Of a stretch of 64,000 bases of DNA, positions 1 through 9,839 are shown piece by piece. Position 1 is the stretch's first letter. Every line of letters begins with the position of its first letter. Location: assembly GCF_021018895.1 (NCBI RefSeq), contig NC_079373.1, positions 20,840,501-20,904,500 of the forward strand, given 5' to 3'. The notes under the pieces are model-generated. The model worked only from the letters and a program-made list of their open reading frames with translations, was not told the origin of the DNA and did not search any database. Source of the stretch: Seriola aureovittata (Eukaryota; Chordata; Actinopteri; Carangiformes; Carangidae). A program made the position numbers and the translations under genes.

Positions 1-511
1 CATTTGGAGCAGATGCCCTGACATTTTGTACAAACTCGAAAAAGGGAATTGAATTTGTCAGTCATTACAGGACAACAATAGCCTCTGAAAGCTCCACACA
101 GGCTGGATTTCACCAAATGCAGCATGATTTGGCTGAAAAAAGGAAGTGGGACTTTCACATTGTTATGCCTTATAATAAAAGGTGTGAGTGTTCTTTTAGC
201 AGTGTACAGTAGCATGCAGGTGGCATTTCTCCCACTACTGCTTCTTGTATTTCCCTGTTAAAAGTCGCCGTAGTAACTTGTTTGTTGACAACATTAAGAA
301 GCTAAAAATGGAATTGTTATTAAGCTGTCTTCCCATGGAAGTCACAGACGACAAAGTGGCAGGTACGGTAGTTCTGGGTACGTCGTCTGCCCACACACCT
401 GCCGCTTTTGCAAACGGAGCGTTTGTGTGTGGAGCTGAAACAGATGAAGGAGTTCTTCTAACCAAATACAAGAGCTATGCTGATGCACACCTTCTCATCA
501 CAGAGCAATGA
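1..511 (+). CDS. 3' end of an unidentified protein-coding gene (two exons, partial)
   Basis: Two coding exons are seen. The first is open in one frame from base 3 to 181, about 60 codons, and continues beyond the left edge. It includes the stretches HYRTTIASES and WDFHIVMPYNK. A donor AAAAG|GTGTGAGT follows at 181/182. After an 83-bp intron with a pyrimidine-rich tract (about 224-258) comes an acceptor TTAAAAG|TC at 264/265. Splicing there makes an AGT serine codon and keeps the frame into the second exon, which ends at TGA 509-511. Its product includes SRRSNLFVDNIKK, a short hydrophobic LLLSCLP and a C-terminus ending LLITEQ. Without splicing the first exon meets a stop at about 210. No transmembrane helix or catalytic motif is obvious. 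I do not recognise the family and assign no function. The matching splice phase and the poly(A) signal just downstream make this a convincing gene end. A GTGAGT donor at 184 is stronger as a motif but breaks the frame. Confidence 0.72.
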
Positions 512-564
512 TGGGACATAGCACATCTGAAGGAAATGTTTTAACGCCTATGTTTGTGTCGGAA

Positions 565-590
565 TAAAACTAATTTCATTGTGTTTGTAT
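565..590 (+). terminator. Poly(A) signal and GT-rich downstream element
   Basis: A canonical AATAAA at 565-570 lies 54 bases after the TGA stop. A T/GT-rich stretch (TTGTGTTTGT, 581-590) follows. This is a normal cleavage and polyadenylation layout and implies a short 3' UTR of about 70 bases. Further AATAAA hexamers at 1513 and 2118 could serve as distal sites. Confidence 0.6.
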
Positions 591-2424
591 AAATGAATCC
601 TAATATATACCTACATTGTGTATATTATACAGAAAATCATGCAGCAAAAAAAGTAGCCAGACTTTAAAATGGAAGCTCAGATTACGGAGCAAGTTTGGCT
701 TCATTACATGAAGTATTTTCACATATTGTCAAACCTCTGTTGGCAGTCATAAGGTCTCATTTTGTATATATTCTGTGTAATTAACATCTGTTTGTTTGTT
801 TGTTTGTTGTCGTCAGCATACAGTAAATGGCACCTTCCCAGAAGTAAAAGTATGTGCAGTATTTGTGATCATTTTGTTTGTTACTGGCCGCAAAACTCCT
901 GAATTATCTGTGTCCTCAGTTTATTACATTGTAAGTTATTGCTTTGTGTTACCTTAGCAACGGAACCAGCTGGCACTGTGTTTTTATTACATGTAAAATG
1001 AAGGAAGTTAGCAGATATGTGGCCCATTATAGGTAAATACACAGTAACACGTGCGATGGAGGATAAAAGATTGAATATTTAAGTCACTTGTTGCAGTCGT
1101 AATAGTGTCACCACTGTTCTGTTTTTGACTGTGATGGTCACTAGTGATATGTTGAGTAAAATAATCACAGGTCACATTCACTCCCCACGTCTCACAAACC
1201 CTATGTGCTTATTTCTCCTGTGTATATAAAGTGTTTATGAACAAACACTGATAATTGTTATTGCTTGAGTGAAGATGTTAAAAAAAGAAAAGAAAAAGCG
1301 ATTCACTCTGTGTCTCTGCTCAGGGATCTCAAGTGGTGGGTTATTGCAGAAACTTGTTCACAGAGCGTTTACTAAATTAAAGATTTATTTTTGAAAGTTG
1401 TTGTATTTGTATAAATTATCAAGATTTGTAGCCTTTTTCTCCTTTTTGTAATATAAAAAAATGAACAATGTGCCAGAATAGACCTTTTTTCCCAATGTTG
1501 CTTTTTTTCCACAATAAATTTATGGTGTTCTGCTTTTGTTTTGCTTCCTGTGCAGCCATTTTTTTTTTAAATGCGGATTTCGGATCAATTTATGGGATGG
1601 ATTTCATGTGGGTTTTTCACTCTCACCAACATTCAAAAACACACAGATCCTTCACACTGTAGCAATACCAGGTCTAAGTCAGATTTCCTTTATATCCATG
1701 TGGGACATCAGACTTAATGGGGTGGTCTTGCATGCTGTGGAACAGGTTTTACAGGGCATTTAAAGTCCCCCCCTGTAAATTTGCGAAATCGTGTCATAAA
1801 ATCAACTGAAATGGATCTCCGCTGCTTTGATCTTTGGACAACAAAGACGACGTAAATACTCCCATATGGAAGGGGTAGCACAGTGTGTACATGTGGCTGG
1901 TGTGTTTCGATTCCAACCACCCCCACAATTCAGACCCCGCTGACAGGCAAAAGGCCCTTCCCTGAGAACGAAGCAGTCTGCCTTGTGATGTTTCTCACAT
2001 GTCTACATGAGAGGTCTGCTCCCATGATCAGAACTCGCCATGGTGCCCAGCTTTCCTTATTGAACTGGAATGCACAGACGCTGCTTGCACTGTCCAGTCG
2101 AGTTTGAATCTTCTTCTAATAAAACAGGTGCACCTCACATCGACAAATAATGAAATAGGGAGACTTGCTGCTTTGTTGGGCTGTAGACTCACGCTACAAA
2201 GGCAATGTGCTTTAATTTTATGCTTTAAGCCTCAGTAGGCATTTGGGTTTCTTCCTATATGATGTTACATATACCGCTGACTTTGAAGTTATATGTCAGT
2301 GCATGTGGAAGTTGAAGCAGTAGCAGAGGAAACTGTTTTAGGAATCTAGGAATTTTTATGAGTGCAAACTATTTCACCGACACAGTCTTTTCCCCAATCG
2401 TCAAGGATTGTTAGCCATGTGAGC
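591..2424. other. Intergenic or distal 3' UTR sequence, no gene seen
   Basis: This is AT-rich sequence with many stops in all frames. It contains a short (TTTG)5 tract at about 790-808, a poly-T/poly-A rich stretch around 1440-1570, and AATAAA hexamers at 1513-1518 and 2118-2123. It could be an alternative long 3' UTR of the gene to the left. No splice-bounded open frame was found. Confidence 0.4.
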
Positions 2425-2765
2425 AGCTCTCTCGGTCTCCATAGGATGAATGATAACAACTTTGGTGATTACATGATTTTTCTCTACCACGACCTACAGC
2501 TCAAAGTTTTCACTCTTAACCTCTAAATTATCTCAACATCTACTTAATGGATTGGCGCAAACACTTCTAGACAATCATGATTCCCAGATCATGGCCTAAT
2601 GGCTTTGTTCACCTTTGACTTTTCCTCTAACACCACAAGTCTCTCATTTGTGGTTTAGAGTGAAATATTTCAACATCTATTGGTGGATTATCATGAAATT
2701 TAGCACAGACATTCATATCCTCTTCAGAAATTAACTTAGTGAGTCACCATAAGGTCAAAATAGGC
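2425..2765 (-). repeat. Percomorph interspersed repeat, copy 1 (gctagcatgg family)
   Basis: The words 'aggatgaatgataacaact', 'tttggtgattac', 'gacttttcctctaacacca' and 'cagacattcatatcctcttc' match my memory of one part of a common percomorph repeat. Here it is in the orientation opposite to the copy at 40108-40455. The copy is old and partial. It lies about 170 bp left of the tandem array. I do not recall a formal family name. Confidence 0.55.
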
Positions 2766-2935
2766 GTTCTATCTAAAGTGTGGTGCTACTAGGAAAGGAA
2801 TTAAATTCAGTGATGCTGACATTGAAATGCCATTTAACCGACTTGCTGATAAAATACAGGGAAAGTGTGTACATGTAGGATGCATATGAACAGAGGTGAA
2901 ACTGAAACTTAAGTGAACTGAAAATTTTTAATACA

Positions 2936-5900
2936 CAGAAAATTGATGACGTCATAGTATAGTAAGTCAAAAAATGTCAAAAAACGTCATAGTATAGTAA
3001 GGCATAAAATTGTCTAAAAACGTCATAGTATATACTATGGCATAAAACGTCACAGTATAGTAAGGCAAAAAAGTCAAAAAACTTCATAGTATAGTAAGGC
3101 AAAACATTTAAAAAAACATCATAGTATAGTATGGCAAAAAAAAGTCAAAAAACATCATAGTATAGTAAGGCATAAAAATGTCATATAATGTTATAGTATA
3201 CTCAGGCATGAAACATCATAATATAGTGAGGCAAAAAAGTAAAAAAATGTCATAGTATAGTAAGGCAAAAAAATTGTCTAAAAACGACATAGTATATACT
3301 ATGGCATAAAACGTCATAATATATTGAGGCAAAAAAGTCAAAAAATGTCATAATATAGTGAGGCCAAAAAATTTCAAAAAACGTCAAAGTATAGTAAGGT
3401 ATAAAAATGTCAAAAAACGTCATACTATAGTAAGGCAAAAAAAATTTCAAAAAACGTCATAGTATAGTAAGGCAAAAAATGTCAAAAAACATCATGTATA
3501 GTAAGGCATAAAAACGTCATATAATGTTATAGTATACTCAGGCATGAAACATCATAATATAGTGAGGCAAAAAAGTAAAAAAATGTCATAGTATAGTAAG
3601 GCAAAAAAATTGTCTAAAAACGTCATAGTATATACTATGGTAAAAAAAAACGTCACAGTATAGTAAGGCAAAAAATGTCATAGTGTAGTGAGGCACAAAA
3701 ATTTCAAAAAACATCATAGTATAGTAAGGCAAAAAATCAAAAAATGTCATAGTATAGTAAAGCAAAAAGATGTCAAAAAACGTCATAGTAAGGCAAAAAA
3801 ATCAAAAAATGTCATAGTATAGTAAAGCAAAAAATGTCAAAAAACGTCATAGTCTAGTAAGGCAAAAAAAATTTAAAAAACGTCAGAGTATATTAAGGTA
3901 TTAAAATTTCAAAAAACGTCAGAGTATAGTAAAGTATAAAAATGTCAAAAAACATCATAGTATAGTAAGGCAAAAAAATTGTCTAAAAATGTCATAGTAT
4001 AGTGAGGCAAAAAAATTTCAAAAAACGTCATAGTATAGTAAGGCCAAAAAATCAAAAAATGTCATAGTATAGTAAGGCAAAAAAATTGTCTAAAAACGTC
4101 ATAGTATAGTAAGGCAAAAAAATGTTAAAAAACATCATAGTATAGTAAGGGAAAAAAATTTCAAAAATGTCATAGTATAGTAAGGCAAAAAAAATTCAAA
4201 AAACGTCATAGTATAGTAGGACAAAAAAATCAAAAACTGTCATAGTATAGTATGGCAAAAAAATGTCAAAAAACGTCATAGTATAGTAAGGCAAAAAAAT
4301 GTTAAAAAACATCATAGTATAGTAAGGGAAAAAAATTTCAAAAATGTCATAGTATAGTAAGGCAAAAAACTTTCAAAAAACCTCACAATATAGTAAGGTA
4401 TAAAAATGTCAAAAAACGTCATACTATAGTTAGGCAAAAAAATTTCAAAAAGGGTCATAGTATAGTAAGGCAAAAAATGTCAAAAAAACGTCATAGTATA
4501 GCAAGGTATAAAAATTTCAAAAAACGTCATAGTATAGTAAGGCAAAAAAAATTCAAAAAACGTCACAGTATAGTAAGGCAAAAAATGTCAAAAAATGTCA
4601 TAGTGTAGTGAGGCAAAAAGATGTCAAAAAACGTCATAGTATAGTAAAGCAAAAAATGTCAAAAAACGTCATAGTAAAGTAAGGCAAAAAAATGTCAAAA
4701 AACGTCATAGTATAGTAAGGCCAAAAAATCTAAAAATGTCATAGTATAGTAAGGCACAAAAAATGTCAAAAAACATCATAGTATAGTAAGGCAAAAAAAA
4801 ATTCAAAAATGTCATAGTATAGTAAGGCAAAAAACTTTCAAAAAACGTCACAATATAGTAAGGTATAAAAATGTCAAAAAACGTCATACTATAGTTAGGC
4901 AAAAAAATTTCAAAAAGGGTCATAGTATAGTAAGGCAAAAAATGTCAAAAAACGTCATAGTATATATTATGGGAAAAAACGTCACAGTATAGTAAGGCAA
5001 AAAATGTTAATAAAATGTCATAGTATAGTAAGGCAAAAAAATCAAAAAATGTCATAGTATAGTAAAGCAAAAAATGTGAAAAAACGTCATAGTATAGTAA
5101 GACCAAACAATCAAAAAATGTCATAGTATAGTAAGGCAAAAGAAATGGCAAAAAACATCATAGTATAGTAAGGCAAAAAAAATTTCAAAAATGTCATAGT
5201 ATAGTAAGGCAAAAAACTTTCAAAAAACGTCACAATATAGTAAGGCAAAAAATGTCAAAAAAACGTCATAGTATAGCAAGGTATAAAAATTTCAAAAAAC
5301 GTCATAGTATAGTAAGGCAAAAAAAATTCAAAAAACGTCACAGTATAGTAAGGCAAAAAATGTCAAAAAATGTCATAGTGTAGTGAGGCAAAAAGATGTC
5401 AAAAAACGTCATAGTATAGTAAAGCAAAAAATGTCAAAAAACGTCATAGTATAGTAAGGCAAAAAAATGTCAAAAAACGTCATAGTATAGTAAGGCCAAA
5501 AAATCAAAAAATGTCATAGTATAGTAAGGCACAAAAAATGTCAAAAAACATCATAGTATAGTAAGGCAAAAAAAAATTCAAAAATGTCATAGTATAGTAA
5601 GGCAAAAAACTTTCAAAAAACGTCACAATATAGTAAGGTATAAAAATGTCAAAAAACGTCATAGTATAGCAAGGTATAAAAATTTCAAAAAACGTCACAG
5701 TATAGTAAGGCTAAAAATGTCAAAAAATGTCATAGTATAGTAAGGTATAAAAATGTCAAAAAACGTCATACTATAGTAAGGCAAAAAAATTTCAAAAAAA
5801 CGTCATAGTCTAGTAAGGCAAAGATTTTTTTTAGAAAACGTCAGAGTATAGTAAGGTATAAAAAAAAAAAACATCATAGTATAGTAACGTATAAAAATGT

Positions 5901-6758
5901 CAAAAAACGTCATAGTATAGCAAGGTATAAAAATTTCAAAAACGTCATAGTATAGTAAGGCAAAAAAATGTAAAAAAAACGTCATAGTATAGTAAGGTAA
6001 AAAAATTTCAAAAAACATCACAGTATATCAAGGCAAAAAATGTCAAAAAACGTCATAGTATAGTAAGGTATAAAAATGTAAAAAAAAACGTCTGACTTTA
6101 GCGAGGTATAAAAATGTCAAAAAACGTCATAGTATAGTAAGGCATAAAAACGTCAAAAAATGTCATTGTATAATATTGCATAAAAACGTGAAATAACGTC
6201 ATTGTATAGTAAAGCATAAAACGTCATAGTATAGTAAGGCATAAAAACGTCAAAAAAAGTCATAGTATAGTAAAGCATAAAAACGTCATAGTATAGTAAA
6301 GCATAAAACGTCAAAGTAAGGCATAAAACGTCAAAAAACATCATAGTATAGTAACGTATAAAAATGTCAAAAAACGTCAGACTATAGTAAGGTATAAAAA
6401 TGTCAAAAAACGTCATACTATAGTAAGGCAAAAAAATGTCAAAAAACGTCATAGTATAGTATGGTATAAAAATGTAAAAAAAACGTCTGACTTTAGCGAG
6501 GTATAAAAATGTCAAAAAACGTCATAGTATAGTAAGGCAAAAAATGTCAAAAATAATCATAGTATAGTAAGGCAAAAAAATGTCAAAAAACATCATAGTA
6601 TAGTAAGGCATAAAAATGTCAAAAAACGTCATAGTATAGTAAGGCAAAAAAATGTCAAAAAACGTCATAGTATAGTAAGGTAAAAAAATTTCAAAAAACA
6701 TCACAGTATAGTAAGGCAAAAAATGTCAAAAAATGTCATACAATAGGAAGCCATAAAA
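2936..6758. repeat. Left A-type domain of the array
   Basis: Most monomers here read AAGGCAAAAAAA followed by TGTCAAAAAACGTCATAG, lacking the T of the right-hand GGCATAAAAA. Units are heterogeneous, with frequent TGTCA and CATCA replacing CGTCA, indels in the A-runs and variants such as AAGGTATAAAAATTTC. A 775-bp higher-order repeat is detectable near 4480-5645. Stretches of B-type monomers are embedded at about 6153-6345. Confidence 0.85.
4480..5645. repeat. 775-bp higher-order repeat in the left domain
   Basis: Three independent variant markers recur at the same offset: GCAAGGTATAAAAATTTC at 4501 and 5276, TAGTGTAGTGAGGCAAAAAG at 4601 and 5376, and GGCACAAAAAATG at 4753 and 5528. Each pair is 775 bases apart, so about 390 bp (about 4480-4870) is duplicated as a block at 5255-5645. 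Confidence 0.8.
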
Positions 6759-6930
6759 GTGTGCAGCTGGAGTTTGTAGAGGTGAACCATGCAGGAACAA
6801 AGATAATTCCACACAGGATGCCCAAGCCAGGATTCAAACCAACGACCTTTGGAATGAAAGGCAACGCTTCTAACCACTGTACTGTGCCCAACCTTATAAG
6901 TAGGTAATATTGGCAGAAACGGAAGTACAA
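6759..6930 (-). repeat. tRNA-derived SINE, copy 1 (inside the array)
   Basis: Read on the minus strand the element has an A-box-like GTACAGTGGTTAGAAGCG and, about 35 bases on, a B-box-like GGTTTGAATCC. A body with TCCTGTGTGGAATTATC follows. This resembles the widespread fish tRNA-like element with 'cagtggttagcactgt', 'ggttcgaatcc' and 'tgtgtggagtttgca'. It is bounded by array monomers, with CATAAAA on the left and ACGTCATAATACAGTAAGG on the right. Confidence 0.7.
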
Positions 6931-7194
6931 AGACGTCATAATACAGTAAGGCAAAATATGTCAAAAAAAAGTCCTAGTATAGTAAGCAGGAAAATGACAA
7001 AAAACGTCATAGTAAATAAGGCAGAAAACATCATAATATAGCAAGGGATAAAAACGTAAGAAAACGTCATAGTATAGTATGGCAAAAAATGTCAAAAAAC
7101 GTCAGAGTATAGTAAGGCAAAAAATTTCAAAAAATGTCATAGCCTAGTAAATCATAAAAACTGAAACAAATGTCTTAGTATAGTAAGGCAAAAA

Positions 7195-7375
7195 GTGTGC
7201 AGCCGGAGCTTGTAAAGGTGAACCATTGAGGAACAAAGATAATGTGCAAACTCCACACAAGATGCCCCAAGCCAGGACTCGAACCAACGAGATTTGGAAT
7301 GAAAGGCACCGCTTCTAACCACTGTACTTTCTTACCCTTATCAGTAAGTAATATTCGTAGAAAGAGAAGCACAAA
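7195..7375 (-). repeat. tRNA-derived SINE, copy 2
   Basis: Same layout as the copy at 6759, with the best-preserved B-box region (complement of GGACTCGAACC) and body (complement of TGTGCAAACTCCACACAAG). The A-box-side tail 'agtaagtaatattcgtagaa' also matches copy 1, including the following monomer with AAGACGTCATAGTACATTAAGG. The copies therefore share flanking array sequence, which points to amplification as part of the array. Confidence 0.7.
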
Positions 7376-7463
7376 GACGTCATAGTACATTAAGGCAAAA
7401 TATGTCAAAAAATGTCATAGTATAGCAAGGAAAAAAATGTAAACAAATGTTATAGTATAGGAA

Positions 7464-7610
7464 GTGTGCAGGCGGAGTTTGTATAGTTGAACCATGCAGG
7501 AACAAAGATAGTGTGCAAATTCCACACAAGATGCCCCAAGCCAGGATTTGAACCAACAACCTTTGGAATGAAAGGCAAAGCTCCTAACCACTGTACTGTG
7601 CTCAACCATA
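7464..7610 (-). repeat. tRNA-derived SINE, copy 3
   Basis: Starts GTGTGCAGGCGGAGTTTG and keeps the B-box complement GGATTTGAACC and the A-box side 'taaccactgtactgtgctc'. It is separated from the next copy by only about 14 bases (AGGAAGTCATAAAA), so copies 3 and 4 are nearly tandem. Confidence 0.65.
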
Positions 7611-7623
7611 GGAAGTCATAAAA

Positions 7624-7805
7624 GTGTGCTGGTAAACTTTGTAGAGGTGAACCATGGAGGAACAAAGATAATGTGCAAACTCCACACAAGAAGCACCAAA
7701 GTGGGATTTGAACCAACAACCCTTGGAAGAAGGGCGAAACTTCTAACCACTGTACTGTACTCGGCCTTCTCAGTATATAACTGGTGAAAAGTGAACCATG
7801 AAGAC
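7624..7805 (-). repeat. tRNA-derived SINE, copy 4
   Basis: Starts GTGTGCTGGTAAACTTTG. The B-box complement GGATTTGAACC and the A-box side 'taaccactgtactgtactc' are present. The tail with 'ctcagtatataactggtg' is followed by an array monomer of the same variant type as after copies 1 and 2. Confidence 0.65.
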
Positions 7806-8173
7806 TTCATAGTACAGTAAGGCAAACTATGTCAAAAATAGTCATAGTATAGTAAGGCAGACAAATGTCTAAAAAACATCATTGTATATACTATGGCATA
7901 AAACGTCACAGAACAGTAAGGCAAAAAATATCAAAAAACATCATAGTACAGTAAGGCAAAAAATTGCCGAAAAACGTCATAGCATATACTATGGCATAAA
8001 ACATCATAATATAATAAGGTATGAAATTGCCAAAAAACATCATAGTATATTCAGGCATAAAACTTCATAGTAAAGTAAAGTGTAAAAATGTCAAAAAAAA
8101 CGTCATAGTATAGGAAGTCATAACATTGTCCTAAAATGTAATAGTATACTATGGCATAAAATGTCATAGTACA

Positions 8174-8355
8174 GCGAGAATTTGTAGAGGGAACATCAAG
8201 GGACAGCGATAATGTGTGAACTCCTCACATAATGACCCAAACCTGGATTCAAACAAACAACCTTTGGAACAAGAAGTATCATGTCCAACCACTGTACTGC
8301 CCTCGACCTAATCTGCAGTTAGTATAATAGTAAAGTATAGTGAAGCACAAAGATG
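8174..8355 (-). repeat. tRNA-derived SINE, copy 5 (most diverged)
   Basis: The same order of landmarks is recognisable but degraded: 'gagaatttgtagaggg', 'gataatgtgtgaactcctc', the B-box complement GGATTCAAAC and 'ccaaccactgtactg'. The tail ends 'gaagcacaaagatgtcatagtac' like copy 2. A pure A20 run follows in the next monomer (8373-8392). Confidence 0.55.
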
Positions 8356-9178
8356 TCATAGTACAGTGAGGCAAAAAAAAAAAAAAAAAAAATGCCATAG
8401 TATAGTAAGGCAAAAAATGTCAAAAAACGTCATAGTATGTTAAGGCATAAAATTGTCGAAAAACATCATAGTATATACTATGGCATAAAACGTTGCAGTA
8501 TAGTAAGGCAAAAAGGTCAAAAAACCTCATGGTATAGTTAGGCATAAAAACATAAAAAAATAAGTCATTGTATAGTAAGGCATAAAACGTCATAGTAAGG
8601 CATAAAAAGGTCAAGAAAAGTCATAGTATAGTAAGGCATAAAATCTCCAAAAATGTCAATGTATAGTAAGGCATAAAAACGTCAAAAAACGTCATAGTAT
8701 AGTAAGACATAAAATGTCAAAAAACCTCATTGTATAGTAAGGCATAAAACGTCATAGTATAGTAAGGCATAAAACGTCAAAAAATGTCATAGTATAATGA
8801 GGCATAAAAAAGTAAAATAACGTCATAGTATATTAAGGCAAAAAAACGCCATAAAACGTCATAGTATAGTAAGGCATAAAAGTTCAAAAGAACATCACAG
8901 TATAGTAAGGCATAAAAACGTCAAAAAAAGTCATAGTATAGTAAGACATAAAATGTCAAAAAACGTCATTGTATAGTAAGGCATAAAACGTCATAGTATA
9001 GTAAGGCATAAAAACATCAAAAAACGTCATAGTATAGTAAGGCATAAAAACGTCATAAAACGTTATAGTATAGTAAGGCATAAAAACGTCATAGTAAGGC
9101 ATAAAAAGGTCAAATTACGTCATAGTATAGTAAGGCATAAAAACGTCAAAAAACGTCATAGTATAGTAAGGCATAAAA

Positions 9179-9790
9179 GTTCAAAAGAACATCACAGTAT
9201 AGTAAGGCATAAAAACGTCAAAAAACGTCATAGTATAGTAAGACATAAAATGTCAAAAAACGTCATTGTATAGTAAGGCATAAAACGTCATAGTATAGTA
9301 AGGCATAAAAACATAAAAAAACGTCATAGTATAGTAAGGCATAAAACGTCATAAAACGTCATAGTATAGTAAGGCATAAAAGTTCAAAAGAACATCACAG
9401 TATAGTAAGGCATAAAAACGTCAAAAAACGTCATAGTATAGTAAGACATAAAATGTCAAAAAACGTCATTGTATAGTAAAGCATAAAACGTCATAGTATA
9501 GTAAGGCATAAAAACATAAAAAAACGTCATAGTATAGTAAGGCATAAAAACGTCATAAAACGTCATAGTATAGTAAGGCATAAAAGTTCAAAAGAACATC
9601 ACAGTATAGTAAGGCATAAAACGTCAAAAAATGTCATAGTATAATAAGGCATAAAAAAGTGAAATAACTTCATAGTATAGTAAGGCATAAAAACGTCATA
9701 AAACGTTATAGAATAGTAAGGCATAAAAACGCCATAAAACGTCATAGTATTGTAGGCCTAAAAGTTCAAAAAAATGTCACAGTATAGTAA
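9179..9790. repeat. 204-bp higher-order unit in tandem
   Basis: The marker GTTCAAAAGAACATCACAG recurs at 9179, 9382 and 9586 (203 and 204 bases apart), with the same series of variant monomers between: AAGACATAAAATGTC, CGTCATTGTATAG and AAACATAAAAAAACG. The same spacing appears at 12790 and 12994. Confidence 0.8.
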
Positions 9791-9839
9791 GGCATAAAAA
9801 CATCAAAAAACGTCATAGTATAGTAAGGCATAAAAACGT

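Noticed and set aside
6759..7805. Functional tRNA genes
   Set aside because: A- and B-box-like words are present, but the cloverleaf stems are not maintained and a SINE body is attached. The copies are SINE relics.
6736..7825. Minus-strand frames of 64-89 codons containing phrases like STVVRSFAFHSKG
   Set aside because: These are translations of the tRNA-derived SINE and recur in every copy. They are typical spurious SINE proteins.
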